Shown here: positions 1 through 6,266 of the stretch, piece by piece | Layout: each line of letters opens with the position of its first letter | How positions within the stretch are numbered: the stretch's first letter is position 1 | Source of the DNA: Bacteriovorax sp. UBA1852 | GTDB taxonomy: Bacteria > Bdellovibrionota > Bacteriovoracia > Bacteriovoracales > Bacteriovoracaceae | Direction: 5' to 3' | Assembly (NCBI GenBank): GCA_002338505.1 | Contig: DDIK01000036.1 | Coordinates: forward strand, 1-7,062 | DNA: 7,062 bases | The notes under the pieces: generated by a model | Databases searched by the model: none | What the model saw: only the letters and a program-made list of their open reading frames with translations | Told to the model about the DNA's origin: nothing | Position numbers and translations under genes: made by a program

Positions 1-1
1 G

Positions 2-1219
2 CATTTTAAAGAACTTGGCACTCTCGAATATACCTTTTTAAGAAAGTGGGTGAGGGATTTATGCCCTAATTTCTCTTTAAACGACTTTATCTTGTCCCGT
101 CCTTATTACTTAAGAATGAATAATAAAGAGCTTATGCTTGGACATGATTCCATCTATCAAAACCTCTTAGAGGTTTCGAGAAAATTTCCTAAAGTCCTAA
201 GTTTTGATCTTTTAAAGAATGAAATACTTGAGTCTGAAAAAGGTTTAGAGGGATTTGAGATTGATTGTCGAAACTTTCTCGAACAGCTCGGAGACTCTCT
301 TTACTCTTATCATAATATACAAAACTTTAGCCTCGATCTTCTTATGAAGGATTGCCCTAAAGACATTCTCACTCTCTTTGATTTCTTTTTTCAAAATGTG
401 ACAAATCTGACAAAGGGATCTCACTTTAATGAGATTGATTTATTACTATTCTCTTTAAGGTCTAAATTTCAAAGTTTCAGTTCTCATAAGTTTTCAAAAC
501 TAGAATTATTTCATCTCTTTATGAGCTTAATTTCTCCAAGTTATGAATTAGATGAATCATCTTTACTTGTTGAATTAAGAAATAATTATGTTTCTCATGG
601 AGGCTTTTATAGAAATGCTTCAATCAGAAATGTGAAGTATGATAAGGGCAGGCCTTGGTGTGTGGAGCTTAGCAGTTTTGAAGGAGTTGTTCATCCTGGT
701 CGATTAGTGTTCATTGGTGGAGGCCCGAGAGATCTTCCAGTTTCCATTAAGAAATATAATTTCTTCACGGAGATAAGAGGTAAGCTCAATACACAATTTA
801 AATATTTTAAAAGTAATAGAGTTGATCTCTTTGATTCGCGAATGGTAGGCACTGATTTTAGCTCGTGGTCATATTCTACAGGTGATGGCAGTGATCTTAA
901 TATTTCATTTATGACAAAGTATAATGACGCTCTTAAGGAGCACTTTGTAAGGGACGAGTTTGATCATATTCTAAAGTCGTTCTTTGGTTTAAAAAGAGTT
1001 GAGGTCTCAAGCTTAGAATTCTCAGATAATATTTCCTCATATAGTTACCAAAGAAATGATAATGCGATTAGTCCTGTCCACTTTGTCGATAAGACTCCAC
1101 TTGGAAGTAAATTTAGTTCTCTTAAGGCCGTCGATAGTCTTGGTCCATTAAAAGCTTCGGGATTAGGGGTACTTAGCTCTCTTATGGAGGCAAAAGATTA
1201 TCATTTATTCTATTCATAG
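2..1219 (+). CDS. Partial gene (5' end missing), possible FAD-dependent amine-oxidase-like protein
   Basis: The reading frame is open from the first complete codon of the window, so this is the last 405 residues of a longer protein. A GTG at nt 50 could serve as a start, but the 16 codons before it read as ordinary protein (HFKELGTLEYTFLRKW) and no Shine-Dalgarno sequence precedes it. The product is rich in Phe, Ser and Leu, with no signal peptide or clear membrane segment in the visible part. Around nt 590-735, a Gly-Gly turn (HGGFYRNASIRNV) is followed by an alternating strand segment (WCVELSSFEGVV) and then LVFIGGGP. This resembles the part of phytoene-desaturase/amine-oxidase flavoproteins where the substrate-domain 'GG' is followed by a strand returning to the FAD. 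The usual C-terminal Gly-Asp FAD motif is not evident, and the Rossmann GxGxxG would lie outside the window. That the gene is real is likely; the family assignment is weak. Confidence 0.75.
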   Translation, partial: HFKELGTLEYTFLRKWVRDLCPNFSLNDFILSRPYYLRMNNKELMLGHDSIYQNLLEVSRKFPKVLSFDLLKNEILESEKGLEGFEIDCRNFLEQLGDSLYSYHNIQNFSLDLLMKDCPKDILTLFDFFFQNVTNLTKGSHFNEIDLLLFSLRSKFQSFSSHKFSKLELFHLFMSLISPSYELDESSLLVELRNNYVSHGGFYRNASIRNVKYDKGRPWCVELSSFEGVVHPGRLVFIGGGPRDLPVSIKKYNFFTEIRGKLNTQFKYFKSNRVDLFDSRMVGTDFSSWSYSTGDGSDLNISFMTKYNDALKEHFVRDEFDHILKSFFGLKRVEVSSLEFSDNISSYSYQRNDNAISPVHFVDKTPLGSKFSSLKAVDSLGPLKASGLGVLSSLMEAKDYHLFYS

Positions 1220-1225
1220 AGTGTC

Positions 1226-1234
1226 TGCTATAAT
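1226..1234 (+). promoter_or_regulatory. Extended -10 promoter for the prepilin-like gene, possibly giving a leaderless mRNA
   Basis: The sequence TGCTATAAT is a perfect extended -10 element (TGn plus TATAAT). It begins seven bases after the stop codon of the upstream gene. If the last T of the hexamer is taken as -7, position +1 falls on nt 1241, the A of the downstream ATG. No convincing -35 box lies 17 bases upstream (TATTCT), as is common for extended -10 promoters. No Shine-Dalgarno sequence is present between promoter and ATG. Confidence 0.55.
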
Positions 1235-1240
1235 CAAATT

Positions 1241-1474
1241 ATGAATAAACTAAAAGAAAAAGGTCAGGTCGCTGTTGAGTATGTTCTCTTATTAGTGGTG
1301 GTCTCCGCCTTTGTTATGATCGTCTTTGATCGGCTTAATAATATCATTTCTTTTGATTATCAAAATTGCAACGCTGGTGTGTTTAATCCTGTTTGTGCGA
1401 TCAATGACTCTATAGGTTTTAACCCAGGTCAAGTTAGTTCAACTTCTTTTCGTGAGTTTCGTCTTAATAGATAA
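1241..1474 (+). CDS. Small prepilin-like protein with class III/Flp-type leader
   Basis: This 77-residue protein has a short charged leader ending in Gly8 (KLKEKG), followed at once by QVAVEY and a hydrophobic stretch to about Phe29. Cleavage after Gly8 by a prepilin peptidase would put Glu at +5 and Tyr at +6, the pair typical of Flp/Tad pilins and of class III signal peptides (KGQxxxEY). The hydrophobic helix would hold the protein in the inner membrane or build a pilus core. The mature part would be 69 residues, with two cysteines (43 and 52) that could form a disulfide, and a polar C-terminal tail. No tad, pil or peptidase genes are visible nearby, so this could be a lone pilin, a minor pseudopilin or a TadE/G-like anchored protein. 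The ATG is the only sensible start because the next Met lies inside the membrane helix. It has no ribosome-binding site, and the promoter suggests a leaderless transcript. Confidence 0.8.
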   Translation: MNKLKEKGQVAVEYVLLLVVVSAFVMIVFDRLNNIISFDYQNCNAGVFNPVCAINDSIGFNPGQVSSTSFREFRLNR

Positions 1475-1514
1475 CTCTAAGTTACTAAAATCACATAGTC
1501 TTTAATTTCAAAAG

Positions 1515-1533
1515 TGAAAAAAGTTTTTACACC
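1515..1533. promoter_or_regulatory. A/T-rich palindrome, candidate operator upstream of the outer-membrane protein gene
   Basis: The 19-base sequence GTGAAAAAAGTTTTTACAC reads almost identically on both strands, around a central G with one mismatched pair (positions 4 and 16). GTG/CAC half-sites at both ends are typical of binding sites for dimeric regulators. It sits 23 bases upstream of the proposed -35 box, a position suiting an activator or a looping repressor. It is not a good terminator because its stem is nearly all A-T and no T-run follows. The rest of the 149-base gap between nt 1475 and 1623 holds only the promoter and ribosome-binding site described separately. No convincing terminator for the preceding gene was found. 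The site is suggestive only, because A/T-rich palindromes arise readily by chance. Confidence 0.3.
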
Positions 1534-1556
1534 CATCTGTATTATTTATATGTTGC

Positions 1557-1585
1557 GTCACAGTCGTACTAAAAAATGCTATAAA
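1557..1585 (+). promoter_or_regulatory. Sigma70-type promoter for the outer-membrane protein gene
   Basis: A -35-like hexamer GTCACA (nt 1557-1562, four of six matches to TTGACA) is separated by 17 bases from TATAAA (nt 1580-1585), which is preceded by TGC to form an extended -10. Transcription would start near nt 1592 and give a leader of about 32 bases. The element shares eight of nine bases (TGCTATAA) with the promoter at nt 1226-1234. Confidence 0.6.
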
Positions 1586-1612
1586 TGGAATTGAACACAG
1601 AAAAACTAATTT

Positions 1613-1617
1613 AGGAG
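1613..1617 (+). promoter_or_regulatory. Ribosome-binding site of the outer-membrane protein gene
   Basis: AGGAG lies six bases before the ATG at nt 1624, which fixes that start. It contrasts with the preceding small gene, which has no such site. Confidence 0.75.
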
Positions 1618-1623
1618 AAACCT

Positions 1624-2682
1624 ATGAAATGGGAACTTGTTAAGAAATCACTGATTATCACGATGGCCGCTGGCGCTTTTATGGGTACGGTGAGTGCTAA
1701 TGAAGATCCTTTGTTAAGCGCTACTGGAAATGTCGTTAACACAGATCAAATTGATGTTGACGGTTTATTTAATAAACCAAAGCCAGTATCAGCTGCAGAT
1801 AAGATTCAAAAATACAGACGCGATCTTGAGCATAAGCACGAACAAATGATGCGCAAGAAAGTTGAAGATATGCGACTTGAAGAAGAGAGAAGAATCGCTA
1901 AGAAATTAGAAAAAGCTCTCTCTGGACAAATGCAAGCCATGGACAGCCTTTCAACAACTCAATCTTCAGTACAAAAAGTACAAGCGAAGATGCCTGTTGA
2001 ATCTGAAGCTAAACCTAATAAGTTCAGCTTTTCAGGTGGATTCATGAGCTTCTCTGGAGAACAAGAAGTTGATGCTAACCTTAATCTTAAGGCATCATTC
2101 GAAACGGATGTTTCAGACAGCTTTGCAGTAGGAATGAGCATTAGATACGTAAATATTGAGATGAGAAGAGATAAAAATCAACCATTTCAAAATAACCTTA
2201 ATTCTGCCTACTATGGTTATAATACGGCCTATTATGGATATAATGCACAGAACACAGTGGGCTTTGGCAATGTTAACCAGAACTTTAAGTACAATAGTTT
2301 TGCTTTCACAGTTCTTTCAAAGTTCTATATTACGAAGGCCTCTAAGATAAGACCATATATTGGTGCTGGGCTTTCATACAATAGAGGCTCTATTAAGAAT
2401 GCTGAAAATGATGACAATAACCAATATTACTCCACTTACCAAGTTCAGTCAGAAAAAGTAGCTGTTAACAACCTTGGTGGTCAAGTGATGGCCGGTGGGG
2501 AAGTGATGTTCAATGATATGTTTGGAGCAGACCTCTATGTTCAATATGATAGAAGTTTTACTTCAAGTATTGAGTCAGACTTTTCAGACACTACTAATGA
2601 GAATGTGCTAAAGAACCTTGCAAGAGACTTAGAAGATTCAAATGTCTTCTCAATTAACGCAGGTCTTTCATTCTACTTCTAA
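1624..2682 (+). CDS. Outer-membrane beta-barrel protein with N-terminal helical domain
   Basis: The 352-residue product starts with a signal peptide (Lys7-Lys8, hydrophobic core 10-21, cleavage expected after Val-Ser-Ala at residue 25), so it is exported. Residues 57-105 are strongly charged and helical (KIQKYRRDLEHKHEQ, then MRLEEERRIAKKLEK), probably a periplasmic coiled coil. A Ser/Gln-rich linker follows, to about residue 131. Residues 133-352 look like an OmpA-N/OmpW-size barrel of about eight amphipathic strands, including RPYIGAGLSYNRG, a segment common in this superfamily. The protein ends in SFYF, the terminal aromatic signature recognised by the Bam machinery. A predicted loop holds the repeat AYYGYN-T-AYYGYN (residues 195-207). 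The gene has its own promoter and ribosome-binding site and is closed by a strong terminator, so it is monocistronic. Its ligand or function is not evident; a structural or surface porin-like role is inferred. No OmpA-type peptidoglycan-binding domain is present. Confidence 0.85.
   Translation: MKWELVKKSLIITMAAGAFMGTVSANEDPLLSATGNVVNTDQIDVDGLFNKPKPVSAADKIQKYRRDLEHKHEQMMRKKVEDMRLEEERRIAKKLEKALSGQMQAMDSLSTTQSSVQKVQAKMPVESEAKPNKFSFSGGFMSFSGEQEVDANLNLKASFETDVSDSFAVGMSIRYVNIEMRRDKNQPFQNNLNSAYYGYNTAYYGYNAQNTVGFGNVNQNFKYNSFAFTVLSKFYITKASKIRPYIGAGLSYNRGSIKNAENDDNNQYYSTYQVQSEKVAVNNLGGQVMAGGEVMFNDMFGADLYVQYDRSFTSSIESDFSDTTNENVLKNLARDLEDSNVFSINAGLSFYF
2206..2244 (+). repeat. Direct in-frame repeat encoding AYYGYN twice
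   Basis: Two 18-base units (nt 2206-2223 and 2227-2244), separated by one Thr codon, encode the identical hexapeptide AYYGYN. They differ only at synonymous third positions (TAC/TAT and GGT/GGA). The repeat lies in a Tyr/Asn/Gly-rich segment between predicted barrel strands, probably a surface loop. Confidence 0.8.
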
Positions 2683-2713
2683 GAAGTACCAATAAATTTT
2701 AATCAAATACGTT

Positions 2714-2740
2714 AAGGGGACTATTTAAGTCCCCTTTTTT
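2714..2740 (+). terminator. Strong rho-independent terminator after the outer-membrane protein gene
   Basis: AAGGGGACT (2714-2722) pairs perfectly with AGTCCCCTT (2728-2736) around a five-base loop (ATTTA). It runs into six T residues (2735-2740, the first two within the stem), followed by ATTATTATT. It starts 32 bases after the stop codon and separates this gene from the fad operon. There is no T-run on the other side, so it acts in one direction only. Confidence 0.93.
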
Positions 2741-2778
2741 ATTATTATCCCTTTTCACGTACACCAGAATCCATTATC

Positions 2779-2795
2779 ATTATAGCGCCTATAAT
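2779..2795. promoter_or_regulatory. Perfect inverted repeat overlapping the fad -10 box, candidate operator
   Basis: ATTATAG-CGC-CTATAAT has two perfect 7-base arms around a 3-base centre. The right arm contains the -10 hexamer TATAAT of the proposed fad promoter. A dimeric repressor bound here would block RNA polymerase, which fits a fatty-acid-responsive TetR- or GntR-type regulator. The regulator is not in the window, and the site does not match a consensus I can name. Confidence 0.4.
2790..2795 (+). promoter_or_regulatory. -10 box of the likely fad operon promoter
   Basis: A consensus TATAAT lies 43 bases before the thiolase ATG and just after the upstream terminator, giving an expected start near nt 2802 and a leader of about 37 bases. 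No recognisable -35 hexamer is found 16-18 bases upstream, so the promoter may need an activator or be intrinsically weak. Confidence 0.45.
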
Positions 2796-2826
2796 TTTAT
2801 AGATTTATATATAGTCACTTGTATTG

Positions 2827-2834
2827 AAGGAGGA
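2827..2834 (+). promoter_or_regulatory. Strong Shine-Dalgarno sequence fixing the thiolase start
   Basis: AAGGAGGA is a near-complete match to the anti-Shine-Dalgarno sequence and ends a few bases before the ATG at nt 2839. An in-frame TTG at nt 2824 lies before this site and would need the site to be translated, so it is rejected as the start. Confidence 0.9.
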
Positions 2835-2838
2835 CAAT

Positions 2839-4125
2839 ATGTCACTTAAGCCCGTTTATTTAGTAGAGGGAAAGAGAACACCTCATGCTAAAGCAGGTAC
2901 TGCCTTAAAAGATGTTCAAGCGCCATTTCTTGGAGCTTATCTCGCACGCCATCTTTTAGACAATACCTCTATCGGAAATGATGAAGTTGATGAAGTCATT
3001 TTTGGTAACACTGGAACCCCCGCAAAGTATCCTAATGTTGGAAGAGTTATCGCTCTTGAAGCAGGTCTTCATAAGAAGACGTCGGGATATTCTGTTCATA
3101 GAAATTGTGCTTCTGGAATGGAAGCTGTATCACAAGCGTTTTTAAAAATCGCTAGTGGCCGCCATGACGTCATCGTTGCTGGTGGAGTTGAATCAATGTC
3201 AAATATGCCATTGATCTACTCTCGTGAGATGACTGAGCTCTTTATGAAGCTTATGAAGGCCAAGGCTCCGCTTGATAAATTAAAAGCACTTGGAGAGTTT
3301 AGACCTCCATACTTGTCGCCAATTGTTGCAATAGAGCAGGGTCTTACTGATCCTTTTTGTGGGCTAAATATGGGACAAACTGCAGAGCTTCTTTCAAGAG
3401 AACTCGATATTACAAGACTTCAGCAAGATGAGTTTGCAAATCGCTCACATCATCGTGCGATGAAAGCCATTGAAGAAGGAAAGCTCGCTCAGGAGATGGT
3501 ACCTCTAGCAATTGGTAAGTATGACAAACTTTTAAAAGAAGATGTTGGGCCTAGAGCAAATTCTACAGTTGAAGGTCTCGCCAAAATGAGACCATACTTT
3601 GATAAGAAGTCTGGAACAGTTACTGTTGGAAACTCTTGTCCGATCACAGATGGTGGTTCTGCTATTTTATTTGCTTCTGAAGAGGCCGTAAAAAAGTATA
3701 ACCTTGAACCAATGGCAAGACTTGTGGACTATCACTTTCATGGATTAGAGCCCGAGAGAATGGGAATGGGGCCGCTTCATGCAATGGACGGTGTCTTCAA
3801 TAGAACAGGACTAGGTCTTGAGCAAATGGATCTCTTAGAAATTAATGAAGCATTTGCCGCTCAGATTTTGGCAGTTAAAAAAGCTTTCACTGAGAGAAAA
3901 GTTGCCGACTTCTTTGGTATTGAAAAACTTCATGGTGAAATTGATGATGAGAAGCTTAATGTTAATGGTGGTGCCATAGCACTTGGGCATCCTGTTGGAT
4001 CAACTGGATCACGATTACTTGTAACTCTAGCTCATGAGCTTAAGAGAAGAAATGGCAAGTATGGAGTTGCTTCACTTTGTATCGGTGGCGGTCAAGGTGG
4101 TGCTTGTATCATCGAAAACCTTTAA
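2839..4125 (+). CDS. fadI: Acetyl-CoA acyltransferase (3-ketoacyl-CoA thiolase), beta subunit of the fatty-acid oxidation complex
   Basis: This 428-residue thiolase catalyses the last step of beta-oxidation, cleaving 3-ketoacyl-CoA with CoA to acetyl-CoA and a shortened acyl-CoA. The nucleophilic Cys90 lies in HRNCASGME. NEAF (residues 336-339) follows, then the catalytic His384 in NGGAIALGHPVGSTG and the acid/base Cys414 in CIGGGQGG, so all active-site motifs are intact. The length and the extra helical loop at about residues 128-165 (MTELFMKLMKAKAPLDKLKA) match FadI and the mitochondrial HADHB subunit better than the shorter FadA. In that family this loop contributes to membrane association. 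The gene order beta then alpha also matches fadIJ rather than fadBA. It begins the operon with a strong ribosome-binding site, and the alpha subunit follows 17 bases after its stop. A biosynthetic acetoacetyl-CoA thiolase is less likely given the partner gene. Confidence 0.93.
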   Translation: MSLKPVYLVEGKRTPHAKAGTALKDVQAPFLGAYLARHLLDNTSIGNDEVDEVIFGNTGTPAKYPNVGRVIALEAGLHKKTSGYSVHRNCASGMEAVSQAFLKIASGRHDVIVAGGVESMSNMPLIYSREMTELFMKLMKAKAPLDKLKALGEFRPPYLSPIVAIEQGLTDPFCGLNMGQTAELLSRELDITRLQQDEFANRSHHRAMKAIEEGKLAQEMVPLAIGKYDKLLKEDVGPRANSTVEGLAKMRPYFDKKSGTVTVGNSCPITDGGSAILFASEEAVKKYNLEPMARLVDYHFHGLEPERMGMGPLHAMDGVFNRTGLGLEQMDLLEINEAFAAQILAVKKAFTERKVADFFGIEKLHGEIDDEKLNVNGGAIALGHPVGSTGSRLLVTLAHELKRRNGKYGVASLCIGGGQGGACIIENL

Positions 4126-4130
4126 GATTT

Positions 4131-4134
4131 GGAG
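4131..4134 (+). promoter_or_regulatory. Ribosome-binding site fixing the alpha-subunit start
   Basis: GGAG lies eight bases before the ATG at nt 4143. The frame stays open upstream to nt 4077 inside the thiolase gene, but those 22 codons read as an out-of-frame thiolase tail rich in Arg and Trp. They do not resemble a FadJ N-terminus, whereas MSYNRVSFEIKDKVAYVGF does. Confidence 0.75.
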
Positions 4135-4142
4135 ACGAGTAT

Positions 4143-6266
4143 ATGTCATATAATAGAGTAAGTTTTGAAATAAAAGATAAAGTCGCTTATGTCGGTTTCG
4201 GTTATAAGTGCGATAAGGCCATGACTATTTTAGATGAAGAAACTCTTACGGAGTTAAGAGATATCGTTGAAGATATCCATACAAAAACATCTGAATTAGA
4301 TGGCGTTATTTTTCATTCACACAAAGACAGATGTTTCCTTGCGGGTGCTGATATTTCTCTCATTGCTTCAATGCAAACGGAGAGTGATGGCCAAGCCGGA
4401 GCAGAAGCGGGACAGAAGATCTTTAACCGCATTGAAGATTTAAAGATCCCAACAGTTGTTTGTGTTCATGGTGTTTGCTTAGGTGGTGGTTTAGAATTAT
4501 CACTTTCATGCAACACGATTATTATCAGTGATGATAAGAGCACAGGCTTAGGTCTTCCTGAAGTCAAGCTTGGTCTCATCCCAGGCTTTGGTGGAACTTA
4601 TAGACTACCTAAGAAAGTAGGACTTCCAACGGCCTTGGATTTAATTCTTACAGGTAAGACTGTTAATTCAAGAAAAGCTAAGAAGATTGAACTTGTTAGT
4701 GGTGTCTTTCCAAAAGAGAGACTTCTTGATCAAGCACCTAAATTTTTTAAGTCTGATAAGAAGAAGACTTCATTTAAAGATTCTTTAGAAGATCTTGTGA
4801 CTGATAATGTTTTAACTAAGAAAGTTATCTTTCAAAAAGCGAGAGAGAATGTTCTTAAGAAGACAAAAGGCTTTTATCAAGCACCATTAAAGATTCTTGA
4901 TGTGATGGAAGCTGGTGTTATGAAGGGACGTTCAAGTTATCTTCAGGCAGAGTCTCAGGCTTTTGGTGAATTATGTATTGGGGAGCAGAGTAAGAATCTG
5001 CAACACATTTACTTCATGACGGAGAAAGTTAAGAAGTATTCAGGGCCTAAGGGTGAAGGTGATATTCCAAAACTTAAAAGAGGTGCTTGTCTTGGTGCAG
5101 GTACTATGGGTGGCGGAATTGCTTGGCTTATGGCCAAGAATGATATGTTTCCAATTATGAAAGATATTAATTATGAAGGGATTGAGCTTGGATTAAAACA
5201 AGCTTCTAAGAACTTCTCCGGTGCACTTAAGAGAAAGAGACTCAGTCAGGATGATTTTGAAAGAAAGATGAGATCAATCTCTGGTCAAACTGATTATCGT
5301 GGATTTAAGAGAACTGATCTTGTTATTGAAGCGATTGTTGAAAATATGGATATTAAGAAATCTGTATTTGCTGAAGTTGAAAAAGAGGTTAGTGCTACAA
5401 CACTTCTCACTTCAAATACGTCATCTCTTTCAATTCAAGATATGAGTACAGCCCTTGAAGACTCAAGTCGCTTTGCGGGACTTCACTTCTTTAATCCTGT
5501 TCACCTCATGCCTCTTGTTGAAATTATTACTCATGACAATGTTTCTCCTGAGACTGTGGAAGCACTCTATAATTGGGTTTTAAAGACGAAGAAGACTCCT
5601 GTTGTCGTAAAAGATGGCCCAGGTTTCTTAGTTAATAGAATTCTCATGCCTTTTATGAACGAAGCAGGCTTCTTATTGGAAGAGGGTGTTTCCATGAAAG
5701 ACATTGATGATGCTTGTCTCAACTTTGGGATGCCAATGGGTCCTTGTCGTCTACTTGATGAAGTTGGAATTGATGTCGGCCAAAAGGTTGCTAAAATTAT
5801 TCATGATGGACTGGGTGACAGAGCTAAGGCCAGCACACTTTCTGGAAAACTTGTTGAAAAAGGATTCTTAGGTAAGAAAACTAATAAAGGTTTCTACGTC
5901 TATGATGAAAAAGGAAAAGTGGTTGGTCCTAATAGTGAGGCCATGGCACTTCTTCCAAAAGCTTCTAAGAAAATGTCTGAGGTTGAAATCCAAAAAAGAG
6001 TATTTCTTCCAATGATTAATGAAGCGGCAACTGTTCTTTCAGACAATATTGTCGATAATGCCTATGATGTTGATCTTGGTCTAATTTTTGGTATTGGTTT
6101 TCCTCCATTTAGAGGAGGGCTGCTGAGATATGCTGATTCTGAAGGGCTTGATAGAATTCAATCTGAACTCTTAAAGCATGCAGAAAGTGTTGATAAAGAC
6201 CGTTATACTCCTTGTGAGCTTATTAATACTCTTGTTAAAGACAAGAAGAAGTTCTACGAGATGTAA
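4143..6266 (+). CDS. fadJ: Fatty-acid oxidation complex alpha subunit (enoyl-CoA hydratase / 3-hydroxyacyl-CoA dehydrogenase)
   Basis: The 707-residue product is close to the usual size of FadJ/FadB/HADHA. Residues 1-190 form a crotonase domain with AGAD (67-70), the oxyanion-hole segment CLGGGLEL with catalytic Glu118, and the second catalytic Glu140 in GLPEVKLGLIPGFGG. A helical linker leads to an NAD-binding Rossmann domain opening with GAGTMGGGIA (318-327). The dehydrogenase dyad is His448 in HFFNPVH and Glu460 in MPLVEI, spaced by 12 as in the family. The first C-terminal dehydrogenase domain starts at GPGFLVNR (492-499). A second follows near the end, with the typical FGIGFPPFRGG. The enzyme hydrates trans-2-enoyl-CoA and oxidises the L-3-hydroxyacyl-CoA with NAD+, passing the product to the thiolase encoded just upstream. 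All examined catalytic residues are present. Whether it acts like aerobic FadB or anaerobic FadJ cannot be told; the symbol rests on gene order and thiolase type. Confidence 0.93.
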   Translation: MSYNRVSFEIKDKVAYVGFGYKCDKAMTILDEETLTELRDIVEDIHTKTSELDGVIFHSHKDRCFLAGADISLIASMQTESDGQAGAEAGQKIFNRIEDLKIPTVVCVHGVCLGGGLELSLSCNTIIISDDKSTGLGLPEVKLGLIPGFGGTYRLPKKVGLPTALDLILTGKTVNSRKAKKIELVSGVFPKERLLDQAPKFFKSDKKKTSFKDSLEDLVTDNVLTKKVIFQKARENVLKKTKGFYQAPLKILDVMEAGVMKGRSSYLQAESQAFGELCIGEQSKNLQHIYFMTEKVKKYSGPKGEGDIPKLKRGACLGAGTMGGGIAWLMAKNDMFPIMKDINYEGIELGLKQASKNFSGALKRKRLSQDDFERKMRSISGQTDYRGFKRTDLVIEAIVENMDIKKSVFAEVEKEVSATTLLTSNTSSLSIQDMSTALEDSSRFAGLHFFNPVHLMPLVEIITHDNVSPETVEALYNWVLKTKKTPVVVKDGPGFLVNRILMPFMNEAGFLLEEGVSMKDIDDACLNFGMPMGPCRLLDEVGIDVGQKVAKIIHDGLGDRAKASTLSGKLVEKGFLGKKTNKGFYVYDEKGKVVGPNSEAMALLPKASKKMSEVEIQKRVFLPMINEAATVLSDNIVDNAYDVDLGLIFGIGFPPFRGGLLRYADSEGLDRIQSELLKHAESVDKDRYTPCELINTLVKDKKKFYEM

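Noticed and set aside
50..52. GTG as the start of the first gene
   Set aside because: The frame remains open to the window edge with protein-like sequence, and no ribosome-binding site precedes the GTG, so the gene is treated as truncated by the window.
1472..1484. Small inverted repeat TAACT-CTA-AGTTA at the prepilin stop as a terminator
   Set aside because: The stem is only five mostly A-T pairs and no T-run follows.
1506..1529. Weak hairpin TTTCA/TGAAA followed by a T-run as a terminator of the small gene
   Set aside because: The stem has only one G-C pair and is separated from the T-run by A residues, so it is too unstable to support a call.
1959..2141. 60-codon open frame on the - strand
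   Set aside because: It lies wholly inside the outer-membrane protein gene, has no ribosome-binding site and no recognisable protein features; it is a shadow of the real gene.
2824..2826. TTG as an upstream thiolase start
   Set aside because: It precedes the strong AAGGAGGA site; thiolase homologues begin near the ATG at nt 2839.
4077..4142. N-terminal extension of the alpha subunit overlapping the thiolase gene
   Set aside because: The 22 codons are the thiolase coding sequence read in another frame; the ATG at nt 4143 has a ribosome-binding site and gives the usual family N-terminus.
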